Positions 15,291 to 22,898 of a DNA stretch of 40,428 bases are shown here, in pieces; position 1 is the stretch's first letter, and each line of letters starts with the position of its first letter. The DNA is taken from positions 1-40,428 of the forward strand of contig CALFNG010000384.1 of assembly GCA_937902985.1 (NCBI GenBank), in the 5' to 3' direction. The notes under the pieces were generated by a model that did no database searches, had not been told where the DNA came from, and saw only the letters and a program-made list of their open reading frames with translations. The translations under genes and the position numbers were made by a program. This stretch comes from an uncultured Myxococcales bacterium (GTDB lineage: Bacteria; Myxococcota_A; Polyangia; Polyangiales; Polyangiaceae).

Positions 15291-16450
15291 GGGGCGTCAC
15301 CAAGCTGGATCACGTAGTTGACGACCGCAGCCGTATCCCCGACGCCGAAGAGCGGGGGGGGCGGGGCGGCTTGCCCCGCCGCGGACGTGTTGTCGAGCAC
15401 GACATAGTACATACCCGCCGCGACTGGCACCGCCCGCTGATATTCGACGCCGGCTTGCACGACGTCGGCGAAGCGCGGCGGATAGGCGAGCGCGCCGACC
15501 GCGCCATACTGGGTGTAGAGCTGGAGTGACGCGTCGCCCTCGGCCTTCGGTACGACGAAGACGTCGGCCGCCTGCACGCCCTCGAGGTGCATCTTGACGA
15601 AGATGGCGCGACCCGACCCCTCGACCGTGATCGGACCGATGAAGTCACGCTCGCCGGTGTGCACCTCGGTTCGCAGGTTCTCGTAGGTGACGCGGTCGGC
15701 GCCGTGCACGTCGTACGGGTGCGACGGGTGAGTTCCGACCGGCAGGTGGCCGATGCTGAAGTCGACGCTGCCGTTCGTCTCCTGAATGACCGTGAACCCC
15801 TGCCCGAGCTGGCCCGACACCATCTGCTGGCCGAACGTGTCGGCGAAGGGCGTGATCCAGTTTTGCATCAGGTTCGCGACCGGCTGCTCGATCTGGCCCA
15901 CGCGAAAGTCGGGCGCCGAGACCGACCGCGTGTCGAAGTATGCGTAGATCGCGTTGTCCTCGGCGCACTTGAAGTCCTGGTTGTATTGAATCGTCGCCGC
16001 CGAGGTGAACGTCACCTTCTTCGATAGGGCCGTCCACGCGTACCCGATCCCGTCGAACTGGACCCAGAGGTCCCCGTTCTGGAGCGTCTGCTGGGTGCAA
16101 TGCTGCGGAAAGAACCGGCCGACGACGTTCGCGTCCGGCGTCAGCTTGAGCGGCGCGTTGTGCGCCGTCATCTGCTGGCAGAACTGCCCCAGGCCGAAGC
16201 TCATGATGCTCCGGCGCAGCGTGTAGTTCGACGGATCGTTGATGGGTCCGGCGAGCTTGCACACGGCGTTCGGCGAGCAGCCGCCGGCAGCGACAACCGC
16301 GGCGAACGCCGCCGCGCTGGCCGCGAGGGATGCGACGGATGCGACGGATGCGACGGATGCGACGGATGCGACGGATGCGAGGCGTGACGAGAGCGGCCGC
16401 CCGACGGCGACGGCCCTCGGGTCTCGAAGTCGGCGCAAAGATAGGCGCAT
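15287..16450 (-). CDS. Lipoprotein of unknown function, first gene of the lepB operon
   Basis: 387 residues. An unusually long signal peptide (n-region with RRLRDPR, then ASV repeats and Ala-rich h-region) ends at lipobox AAGGC with Cys58. The mature domain of about 330 residues has four cysteines (one five residues after the lipidated Cys) and aromatic-rich beta-type patterns (YAYFDTR, VDFSIGHLPVGTHPSHPY, MYYVVLDN), suggesting an extracytoplasmic beta-rich fold. I do not recognise the family. The ATG at 16450 is chosen because a TATGCT box lies 9 nt upstream and it places a normal signal sequence first. The stop overlaps the TTG start of lepB by four bases. The signal peptide is encoded by a 9-bp tandem repeat. 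Confidence 0.85.
   Translation of the reverse strand: MRLSLRRLRDPRAVAVGRPLSSRLASVASVASVASVASVASLAASAAAFAAVVAAGGCSPNAVCKLAGPINDPSNYTLRRSIMSFGLGQFCQQMTAHNAPLKLTPDANVVGRFFPQHCTQQTLQNGDLWVQFDGIGYAWTALSKKVTFTSAATIQYNQDFKCAEDNAIYAYFDTRSVSAPDFRVGQIEQPVANLMQNWITPFADTFGQQMVSGQLGQGFTVIQETNGSVDFSIGHLPVGTHPSHPYDVHGADRVTYENLRTEVHTGERDFIGPITVEGSGRAIFVKMHLEGVQAADVFVVPKAEGDASLQLYTQYGAVGALAYPPRFADVVQAGVEYQRAVPVAAGMYYVVLDNTSAAGQAAPPPPLFGVGDTAAVVNYVIQLGDAP
16329..16382. repeat. 9-bp tandem repeat, six units, inside a signal-peptide coding region
   Basis: Five exact GATGCGACG units and a sixth, GATGCGAGG, in direct succession. On the minus strand they encode Ala-Ser-Val triplets in the hydrophobic region of the lipoprotein signal peptide. 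Since 9 is a multiple of three, copy-number change would lengthen or shorten the signal peptide without shifting the frame. Confidence 0.95.
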
Positions 16451-16459
16451 CGAGACGGC

Positions 16460-16465
16460 AGCATA
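16460..16465 (-). promoter_or_regulatory. Leaderless-type -10 box (TATGCT) of the lepB operon
   Basis: On the minus strand GCGC-TATGCT is followed by 9 nt and the ATG of the first lipoprotein gene. No ribosome site is seen in those 9 nt. Confidence 0.5.
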
Positions 16466-16589
16466 GCGCTCATGGCGTCGCAGCGAGCGAGCAACATGGC
16501 GCATGCGTGGACGCCGGCGCACCGTGGAAGCCTCGCGCCCCCGACCGTGGCGTCGGAACCGGGGCGCCCTGGGCGCGGGGGGGGCGTGC

Positions 16590-16595
16590 TAGGAT
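16590..16595 (+). promoter_or_regulatory. Leaderless-type -10 box (TAGGAT) of gpsA
   Basis: TGC-TAGGAT is followed by 8 nt and the gpsA ATG at 16604. AGGA within the box could also act as a weak ribosome site, so the two readings compete. Confidence 0.5.
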
Positions 16596-16603
16596 CGGTG
16601 ACC

Positions 16604-17650
16604 ATGAAGGTCGCCGTGCTCGGAGCCGGCGCGTGGGGAACGGCGCTGGCGTTGCTCTTGGCCGAGAAGGGGGGCGAAGTCCTCCTCTGGACGCGACGCC
16701 GCGAGCTCTGCGACGCGATCAACGCGGCGCACGAGAACGTCCGCTACCTGCCGGGGGCCAGGCTTCCGGAGAACGTGCGGTCCACGGACTCGATCGCGTC
16801 GGCGCTCGATGGCGCGCAGATGATCGTCTTCGTCGTGCCCAGTCACGCCACGCGCGAAGTGGCGCGCGAGGCCGCGCCCTTCATCCACGGCGAAGTGCCG
16901 ATCGTCAGCGCGACGAAGGGGATCGAGAACGACTCGCTCATGTTCATGGACGAGGTCCTGGCGGAGGAGCTCCCCGGCGCGCGCTCGCAGTTTGCCTTTC
17001 TCTCGGGTCCGAGCTTCGCGAAAGAGCTCGCGCACCGCTTGCCGACGGCCATCGTGATCGCCGCGCGAGACGCTGCGATCGGCTCGAGCGTGATGCGGCG
17101 CTTCCACACGCCCTACCTTCGAACCTACGCGAGCGACGACGTGGTCGGCGTCGAGTGCGGCGGGGCGCTCAAGAACGTCATCGCGATCGCCGCGGGAGCG
17201 GTCGACGGCATGGGCTTCGGCCACAACACGCGGGCCGCGCTCATCACGCGCGGTCTCTCCGAGGTCGCGAAGCTCGCGATGGCGCGCGGCGGCTCGGCGC
17301 TCACGCTCTCGGGCCTCGCGGGAATGGGCGATCTGGTGCTCACCTGCACCGGCGAGCTCTCACGGAATCGAACCGTGGGCCACGAGCTGGGCCGGGGCAA
17401 GACCCTCGACGAAGTGCTCGCCGCGCTCGGCCACGTCGCCGAGGGCGTGAAGACCGCGAAGAGCGCGCACGAGCTCGCGAAGAAGCTCGGCGTCTCGATG
17501 CCGATCACGAGCGAAGTGTACGCGGTGCTCTACGAGCAGAAGCCGGTGCAGCAGGCCGTGAAAGACCTCATGGCGCGCGAGCTCGGGTACGAGTTCGACC
17601 CCGAGGCCATCGCGCGCGCGACGCTGCGCAGCACCGACCGCCGCGACTGA
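16604..17650 (+). CDS. gpsA: NAD(P)H-dependent glycerol-3-phosphate dehydrogenase
   Basis: 348 residues, typical length. It reduces dihydroxyacetone phosphate to sn-glycerol 3-phosphate, the backbone of phospholipids, in the cytosol. The N-terminal Rossmann motif is VLGAGAWGTALA (5-16). Next come FVVPSHATREV, SATKGIE and SGPSFAKEL, then catalytic Lys near 190 in GGALKNVIAIAAG and the C-terminal GLAGMGDLVLTC plus SRNRTVG box. The start is fixed by the Rossmann strand beginning at residue 2. It is transcribed alone and divergently from the lepB operon (153 bp between starts). It converges on the copper-protein gene. Confidence 0.97.
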   Translation: MKVAVLGAGAWGTALALLLAEKGGEVLLWTRRRELCDAINAAHENVRYLPGARLPENVRSTDSIASALDGAQMIVFVVPSHATREVAREAAPFIHGEVPIVSATKGIENDSLMFMDEVLAEELPGARSQFAFLSGPSFAKELAHRLPTAIVIAARDAAIGSSVMRRFHTPYLRTYASDDVVGVECGGALKNVIAIAAGAVDGMGFGHNTRAALITRGLSEVAKLAMARGGSALTLSGLAGMGDLVLTCTGELSRNRTVGHELGRGKTLDEVLAALGHVAEGVKTAKSAHELAKKLGVSMPITSEVYAVLYEQKPVQQAVKDLMARELGYEFDPEAIARATLRSTDRRD

Positions 17651-17715
17651 CGCCCGGAGACCGACGCGCGCCCTCCCGTCGCGCCGCGGACGGTGCGCCG
17701 CAACCGCGGCTGCCC

Positions 17716-18864
17716 TCACTGCGGCACGTTGTTCGTCACCTGGCCGGCGCCGCTCGCCGTTGCTGACTGGCACTCGATGTCGTCGCCGCTCGGCGCCGAA
17801 TAGAAGCGCGCGAGGAAGATGCACATCTCGTTCTTCTGGGCCGAGTCGCCGAAGTTCAGCGTGCCGCCGGTCTGGTTGTCGTAGGTGCAGGTCCATGTGA
17901 TCGAGTCGCCGGGGTTGAGCCCGATCGGCGGGTCGTACGCGACGATGGGCGGCTCGTCCCACTCGGTGGTGTCGACGAGCTTCGTTCCGGCGCTGGTGTT
18001 CGCCACGTAGTGAATGCCGCGGCTGTGCATGTGGCTGGCGCCGCTGATGAGCGAGATGGGCCCGTAAGTCGAGGGGACCGTGCACGTCGTCGAGACCTGC
18101 TGGTTGTTGCCCGGAGGCACGCTCAGCACCGTGCGGTTGAAATAGAGCTGCGCGACCCACTTGGTCACCGTCGCCGGATCGACCTTCGTGAGCCGGACGA
18201 CCACGTTGGCCGTGTAGTCGGCCGACGCCGTGTTGAGGTAGTGGGCCTGCAACCGGAGACCGACCGACCCTTTGAGCTTGGCCGCCATGCCGGCCGGGTA
18301 CTGCGTGACGAGGTGCGGCTGACCCGCGACGTGCAAGAGCGAGCGAAACTCGAAGGGGTTCTGGCAAACGGAGACCGTCTTGCTGGCGGGGCTGTCTTCT
18401 CCGTAAAGGACGTGGAGGTGGTGCGAGCCCGCCGTCATGTCCGACTCGCTCGTTCCGATCGCCACGTCGACGCCGTTGAACGGGTTGTCGAAGTCCTGGC
18501 ACATGAAGACTTCTTTGCCGGCGGGCACGACGAAGCTCCCCATCGTGATCGTGACCGTGTTCGGATCGCTCACGGACGCGTCGACCGAGCCCGACCCGCC
18601 TCCCGCGGCGCCCGAGCCGCTGCCGGAATTCGTGGTTCCGTTCGCGGAGCCACCGGTTCCGCTCGCGGAGCCACCGGTTCCGCTGGAGCCGGCGCCGCCG
18701 CTGGCGCCCGGGGACGACGAGCCGCCCGCGTTGTCACTCGAACCGCCGGCGCCCGGATCCGACCCCGACGCGGACCCCGTGGAGCCGCTGCCGCCCGACC
18801 CGCCGGTTCCGCAAGAAAGGCCCAAGACGGCCGCCATCAAGGCAACGACTCGCCACGTCTGCAT
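17716..18864 (-). CDS. PHM-like copper type II monooxygenase-family lipoprotein
   Basis: 382 residues. The signal peptide ends at lipobox LGLSC (Cys18), then comes a Gly/Ser-rich spacer to about 97, and then a two-domain fold like peptidylglycine alpha-hydroxylating monooxygenase (Cu2_monooxygen families). All copper ligand positions can be matched. CuH: His-His at 148-149 in SHHLHVLYG and H208 in LQAHYLN. CuM: H278 and H280 in SHMHSRG and M347 in KNEMCIF. In this family two uncoupled coppers hydroxylate a substrate using ascorbate-type reductants. The protein is probably an outer-membrane or surface lipoprotein; the substrate is unknown. AAAGGAG lies 10 nt before the ATG. Confidence 0.85.
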   Translation of the reverse strand: MQTWRVVALMAAVLGLSCGTGGSGGSGSTGSASGSDPGAGGSSDNAGGSSSPGASGGAGSSGTGGSASGTGGSANGTTNSGSGSGAAGGGSGSVDASVSDPNTVTITMGSFVVPAGKEVFMCQDFDNPFNGVDVAIGTSESDMTAGSHHLHVLYGEDSPASKTVSVCQNPFEFRSLLHVAGQPHLVTQYPAGMAAKLKGSVGLRLQAHYLNTASADYTANVVVRLTKVDPATVTKWVAQLYFNRTVLSVPPGNNQQVSTTCTVPSTYGPISLISGASHMHSRGIHYVANTSAGTKLVDTTEWDEPPIVAYDPPIGLNPGDSITWTCTYDNQTGGTLNFGDSAQKNEMCIFLARFYSAPSGDDIECQSATASGAGQVTNNVPQ

Positions 18865-19202
18865 CTCTTTTCAGCTCCTTTCCGAGCCCAGAGCTCGCGT
18901 TCCCCATCAATGACCGAGCGGATGCTCGCACGCGAGCACGTGGTCGGCAAGCGCCGAAAAGGTTCATGAGATCGAGGGATTGGGACGTTTTATTTTTGAA
19001 GCCTGAGCGTAACGGACCGGCCGACGATGGCCGCCTGCGTCTCCCTTCTCAGAAGGTCCCTTCGAGAAGGGCTCCTCCGCCACCCGGCAGGGGCGAGGGC
19101 GCGGCGTCGAGGCCCGGAGGCTCACCATCGCGCACCGCGATCTCGCGGTCGCAGGTGACGCTCGCTCTGCTCGGCTCGTCCGGTTGGCGCTAGCATGGGT
19201 CG
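18865..19202. other. 338-bp divergent intergenic region
   Basis: It separates the copper-protein gene (minus) from the Pro/Gln-rich envelope protein (plus). It holds the AAAGGAG ribosome site of the former (18875-18881 on the opposite strand), an operator-like dyad at 18923-18938 (7-bp arms, 2-nt centre), an AT-rich stretch near 18988-19001 and a hairpin at 19043-19071 (8-bp arms). No convincing gene is present. Confidence 0.6.
19191..19196 (+). promoter_or_regulatory. Leaderless-type -10 box (TAGCAT) of the envelope protein gene
   Basis: GGCGC-TAGCAT is followed by 6 nt and the ATG at 19203. No ribosome site is present. Confidence 0.5.
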
Positions 19203-20414
19203 ATGCGCCGATGGCTCGTTGGTGGGGTGCTGCCGTTCGCTTGCGTGGCTTGGTCTTCGCTCGCGGCATCGCAGTATCCGCCGCAGCCGCAGGCGCCTCA
19301 ACCTTACTCGCCTCCGCAGCCGTATCCCCCGCAGCAACAACCATATCCGCAACAGCCGTATCCTCCTCAGCCCCCTCAGCCGCCGTATCCGGCGCCCCCT
19401 CCGCAGGCGCAGCCGTACGCCCAACCGCAGCCGCAACCGCAGCCTTATCCCCAGCAACCGCAGCCCTACCCGCCGCCGATTCCCACCCCTTACGGGCCCA
19501 CCCCTTACGGGCAGCCCATTCCCGCCCCCTACGGGCAGCCCGCGCCGCCGCTGCAGCCTCTCGCACCCGCGCCGAGCCGGTACCGAAGCGGGGGCGAGAT
19601 GGCCTACCTGTACGGAGTCGGCTTCGCCTACGGCGTGGGCTCGGGGATCTGGATCGACGCGCTCGCCAAGGAGAGCGATCCGGGCATCGCGTTCATCGCG
19701 CCGCTGCTCCTCGGCGCCGCGGTTCCGGTGGCCGTCTACGCGTGGGACTACAACCAGGAGTTCGATCGCGGAGTCCCGTCGTCGATCGCGACCGGCCTGC
19801 TCCTCGGAGGCATCGAGGGCACCGCGATCGACGGGCTCCAGTGGCAGCTCTCGGGGAACGACGGCCCGAACTCGTGGACGTTCCGCACCTGGACGACGGT
19901 CACCTTCCTCGGGGCGACGGCCGGCGGGATCGGCGGGTACCTGTTCGGCGAGGCGATCCAGCCCGACCCTCGCAGTCTCGGACTCATCTCGAGCGGCGCC
20001 GGCTGGGGCGCTGCCGCGGGCATCCTCTTCGGATCGGGCGTGGTCGGCGGAGACTGGAAAGACGGGGCCGCGGTCTGGGGCTTCACCGGATACAACGCCG
20101 GCATTCTCGCCGCGGGGGTGGTCTCGACGGTCTACGTCCCCTCGTGGCAGACGCTGAAATACATGTGGCTGGGCGACGTGCTCGGCACCCTCGCCACGAC
20201 GCCGGTGTACTTCTTCTACATCGGGAGCGACGCGGAGCCTCGCCACGGGCTCATCGCGAACGCGGTCGGCGGCCTCGCGGGCCTGAGCCTCGCCGCGGCC
20301 CTGACCGCCAACATGACCGACTCACCCGGCACGGCCTCGTGGGCGCCGCCCTTTCAGGTCTCGGTGAGCCCGAGCCCGGGCGGCGGGCAGGTCATGGCCT
20401 TCGGGCAGTGGTAA
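19203..20414 (+). CDS. Envelope protein with Pro/Gln/Tyr-rich N-terminal region
   Basis: 403 residues. A signal peptide (1-23, cleavage near AAS-QY) is followed by about 100 residues of low-complexity Pro/Gln/Tyr (YPPQ, QPYP and similar repeats). The remaining 280 residues have several hydrophobic, Gly-rich segments (GVGFAYGVGSG, AFIAPLLLGAAVPVAVYAW, SIATGLLLGG, VTFLGATAGGIGGYLFG and others). These could be membrane helices or beta-strands of an outer-membrane protein. No family is recognised; similar Pro-rich secreted proteins are frequent in myxobacteria. Its TAA stop is part of the U-tract of a terminator serving the opposite strand. Confidence 0.82.
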   Translation: MRRWLVGGVLPFACVAWSSLAASQYPPQPQAPQPYSPPQPYPPQQQPYPQQPYPPQPPQPPYPAPPPQAQPYAQPQPQPQPYPQQPQPYPPPIPTPYGPTPYGQPIPAPYGQPAPPLQPLAPAPSRYRSGGEMAYLYGVGFAYGVGSGIWIDALAKESDPGIAFIAPLLLGAAVPVAVYAWDYNQEFDRGVPSSIATGLLLGGIEGTAIDGLQWQLSGNDGPNSWTFRTWTTVTFLGATAGGIGGYLFGEAIQPDPRSLGLISSGAGWGAAAGILFGSGVVGGDWKDGAAVWGFTGYNAGILAAGVVSTVYVPSWQTLKYMWLGDVLGTLATTPVYFFYIGSDAEPRHGLIANAVGGLAGLSLAAALTANMTDSPGTASWAPPFQVSVSPSPGGGQVMAFGQW

Positions 20415-20453
20415 AAAAACGGCGAGGCTTCCCTTCTCAGGGGAGCCTCGCCG
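20413..20453 (-). terminator. Rho-independent terminator of the 52-residue lipoprotein gene
   Basis: Read on the minus strand, a strong GC-rich hairpin (arms within 20421-20452: GGCGAGGCT pairs with AGCCTCGCC, continuing into GGG/CCC with one bulge) is followed directly by seven Ts (20413-20419). It is 25 bp beyond the TAA of the small lipoprotein gene. There is no T-run on the plus strand, so it is a proper terminator only for minus-strand transcription. Confidence 0.9.
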
Positions 20454-20477
20454 GGTACTTCAGGGTCCTTCGAGCGA

Positions 20478-20636
20478 TTACTTGCTCGTCGCCGGTGCCG
20501 CGGACGAATCAGCGGGGGCCGACGACGATGCGCTGGTGTCGGGGCTAGCGGGCGCCGGCGTGCCACCGCCGCAAGCCGCCAGGGCCCCAACCGCCGCCAT
20601 CGTCGCAAGAAGAGCGGCAATTGCGATGTTCTTCAT
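20478..20636 (-). CDS. 52-residue lipoprotein
   Basis: Very small gene with complete expression signals. The ATG at 20636 is preceded by GAGGAGAA with a 7-nt spacer. The product starts with MKNIAIAALLATMAAV, a typical signal peptide, ends at a lipobox ALAAC (Cys22) and continues with about 30 residues of GGG, Pro, Ser and Ala. There is no folded domain, so the mature lipopeptide is a short flexible tail anchored in a membrane. A promoter (20685-20714) and terminator (20413-20453) delimit a monocistronic unit. The role is unknown; Lpp-like small abundant lipoproteins are a loose analogy only. Confidence 0.85.
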   Translation of the reverse strand: MKNIAIAALLATMAAVGALAACGGGTPAPASPDTSASSSAPADSSAAPATSK

Positions 20637-20684
20637 GATCGTCTTCTCCTCAAAAACAGCCCCGAGCTAGTCGAGGACGGCGTC

Positions 20685-20714
20685 CTTATGCACCAGTTCG
20701 GGATAGCTCGTCAA
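20685..20714 (-). promoter_or_regulatory. Sigma-70-like promoter of the 52-residue lipoprotein gene
   Basis: On the minus strand a TTGACG -35 box (20709-20714) and CATAAG -10 box (20685-20690) are separated by 18 bp. Start of transcription near 20678 would give a leader of about 42 nt containing the GAGGAGAA ribosome site. The remaining sequence up to the activator gene at 20954 contains no gene I can support. Confidence 0.45.
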
Positions 20715-20953
20715 TTGCGTGTCGACGGGCGCCCGAAGGGGGAACCGCGGACGGCCCCCCAATATGGCCCTGCGCGCCCTGCGCAACGAGGGCTTTTCGC
20801 TCCCAGACCGAGGGAGACGCGCCGAGCGCCGAATTGAGGTACTCTGTTTCGACACCTTTTCGTGTTGCCCTCAAGCGGTCGGCCTCGACGCGGCCGCGAC
20901 TCCTACGGCGGCGCCGTCAAGCGGGCGCCGCAGACGCAGCTTCGTTCGCCGCG

Positions 20954-22858
20954 ATGCCGATCCTCAAATGGTTTCCACCTCTAGGTCCGCCGCGGACGTT
21001 CGTGCTCCACAAGCCCGTGACGACGCTGGGCCGCGCGCTCGGTAACGACGTGGCCCTGGCCGGTGACGGGCTCGCCGAGACGCACGCGCAGATTCTCTTC
21101 GACGGTCGCGACTTCAACCTCGAAGAGATCGACCGCCAGGCCGATATCCTCGTCAACGGGAAGAAGAAGCGGCGCGCGCGCCTGGTCCACGGCGACCGGG
21201 TGACGCTCGGCGAAGTGGCGTTCGCCTTCAGCATGTTCGACGAGCCCCAGAAGGTCGGCGCTCCCGCCACCGACGGCGCTCCGGCGACGATGACCGAGAC
21301 GCAGCTCAACGTGACCAACCAGCAGCTCGCCGCGTTCCGGAAGCTCTACGAGTTCAGCGAGAAGCTGATGACGCTGACCGACATCGACCCGCTCCTCGGG
21401 GCGATGCTCGACGCCGTCATCGAGGTGACCGGCGCGGAGAAGGGGCTCATCCTCCTGAACGACGACGCGTTCACCACGACCGCGCCTAAGGCGCCCGAGG
21501 CCAACGGAGCGCGACGCGCGAGCATCCGCGCGGCCCGCAACGTCAAGCGCGAGGCGGTCGCCGAGGCGGGCGGGGCGATCAGCGACAGCATCGTCAAGAA
21601 GGTGCTCGAGACCGGCCGGCCAGTCATCGTGAGCGACGCCCTGAGCGACGCGCAGTTCAAGAGCAGCGAGAGCGTGCTCGCCCTTCGCCTCTCGAGCGTC
21701 ATGTGCGCCCCGTTCGCGTCGCAGGGGCAGGTGCAAGGCGTGCTCTACGTCGGCAACGACCGGGTCAAGAACCTGTTCGACAAGGCCCAGCTCGACGTCC
21801 TCTCGATCTTCGCGTCGCAGGCGAGCCTCATCCTCGAGAACGCGATGCTCCTCAACGCCCTCCGCGCCGACAAGGAGAAGCTCGTCGCCGAGCTGAAAGA
21901 CAAGCGCTTCGGCGAGATCATCGGGGCGTGTCCCTCGATGATGGAGGTCTTCCGCAAGCTGCAGAAGGTGGCCACGACCGACATCTCCGTGCTCATCACC
22001 GGCGAGACGGGCACCGGCAAGGAGCTCATCGCCCGCGAGATCCACCGGCGAAGCAACCGCGTGAACGGTCCGTTCGTCGTCATCAACTGCGGCGCCATTC
22101 CAGAGAATCTCATCGAGAGCGAGCTGTTCGGGCACGTGCGCGGGGCGTTCACGGGCGCCGTCGCGTCGCGCCCGGGCAAGTTCCAGGTCGCCAACGGAGG
22201 CACGCTCTTCCTCGACGAGATCGGCGAGCTCCCGCTGAACCTCCAGGTCAAGCTGCTCCGCGCGCTCCAGGAGCGGGTGGTCTTCCGCGTCGGGGAGAGC
22301 AAGCCCGAGAAGGTCGACATTCGCGTCGTCGCCGCCACCAACCGGGTGCTCGAAGAAGAGATCCGGGCCGGGCGCTTCCGCGAGGACCTCTACTACCGCC
22401 TCAACGTCGTGAACCTGTTCTTGCCCCCCCTGCGCGAGAGGGGCGACGACGTGCTCATCATCGCGCGCGCCCTCCTCTCCAAGCACTCCGAGGAGCTGGG
22501 CCGACACGTGCAAGGCCTCACGCCGCAGGCGCTCGCCGCGATCAAGAAGAGCCCGTGGCCGGGGAACATTCGCCAGCTCGAGAACCGCATCAAGAAGGCA
22601 CTGGTCCTGTGCGACCGCACCCTCTTGACGCCGGAAGACCTCGACCTCGGCAAAGAGGCCGAGAGCTTGATCCTGCCGCTCGAGAAGGCAAAAGAAGAGT
22701 TTCAGCGCAAGTACGTGCTCGACATCCTCGAGCGCAACAACGGAAACCGCACGCAGACGGCTCGCGACCTCGGCGTCGACCCCCGCACGATCTTTCGCTA
22801 CCTCGAGCGCGAAGCGAACCCGCCCCCGCCCGGCGGCGCGAAGTCCGCAGACGAATAG
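20954..22858 (+). CDS. Sigma-54-dependent transcriptional activator with FHA and GAF domains
   Basis: 634 residues. An N-terminal FHA domain (about 15-95: TTLGRALGNDV, ETHAQILFDG, VNGKKKRRARLVHGDRVTLG) binds phosphothreonine peptides. A GAF domain follows (about 130-305), then an AAA+ sigma-54 interaction domain with Walker A GETGTGKE (350-357), the GAFTGA loop (397-402) and Walker B GGTLFLDEIGE (about 415). A Fis-type helix-turn-helix lies at about 596-622 (NRTQTARDLGVDPRTIFRYL). The intact GAFTGA loop means it can activate sigma-54 RNA polymerase. The FHA domain suggests control by Ser/Thr kinases. ATG 20954 is chosen because the FHA strand pattern begins at once; upstream in-frame codons look non-coding. 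It is 33 bp from the GH15 gene downstream. I saw no -24/-12 promoter nearby. Confidence 0.94.
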   Translation: MPILKWFPPLGPPRTFVLHKPVTTLGRALGNDVALAGDGLAETHAQILFDGRDFNLEEIDRQADILVNGKKKRRARLVHGDRVTLGEVAFAFSMFDEPQKVGAPATDGAPATMTETQLNVTNQQLAAFRKLYEFSEKLMTLTDIDPLLGAMLDAVIEVTGAEKGLILLNDDAFTTTAPKAPEANGARRASIRAARNVKREAVAEAGGAISDSIVKKVLETGRPVIVSDALSDAQFKSSESVLALRLSSVMCAPFASQGQVQGVLYVGNDRVKNLFDKAQLDVLSIFASQASLILENAMLLNALRADKEKLVAELKDKRFGEIIGACPSMMEVFRKLQKVATTDISVLITGETGTGKELIAREIHRRSNRVNGPFVVINCGAIPENLIESELFGHVRGAFTGAVASRPGKFQVANGGTLFLDEIGELPLNLQVKLLRALQERVVFRVGESKPEKVDIRVVAATNRVLEEEIRAGRFREDLYYRLNVVNLFLPPLRERGDDVLIIARALLSKHSEELGRHVQGLTPQALAAIKKSPWPGNIRQLENRIKKALVLCDRTLLTPEDLDLGKEAESLILPLEKAKEEFQRKYVLDILERNNGNRTQTARDLGVDPRTIFRYLEREANPPPPGGAKSADE

Positions 22859-22887
22859 TCCGCCGGCACGGGTTCTGCTCAAGCTCC

Positions 22888-22898
22888 GGAGGTGCCCC
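22888..22898 (+). promoter_or_regulatory. Ribosome site that questions the GH15 start codon
   Basis: GGAGG at 22888-22892 overlaps the first base of the GTG at 22892, too close to serve it, but lies 5 nt before an in-frame CTG at 22898. Either the GTG is used without this site or translation starts at the rare CTG. The conserved family N-terminus (RIEDYALLGD) follows immediately in both cases. Confidence 0.5.

Noticed and set aside
18966-19193. 75-codon plus-strand open frame in the 18865-19202 gap
   Set aside because: Weak codon bias, no domain, no signal or ribosome site, and it lies over hairpins and promoter sequence.
20546-20580. Sigma-54 (-24/-12) promoter near the FHA-GAF activator
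   Set aside because: GTGCCA and GCAA occur in the wrong order for a TGGCAC-N5-TTGC site on either strand, and they lie inside a coding sequence.
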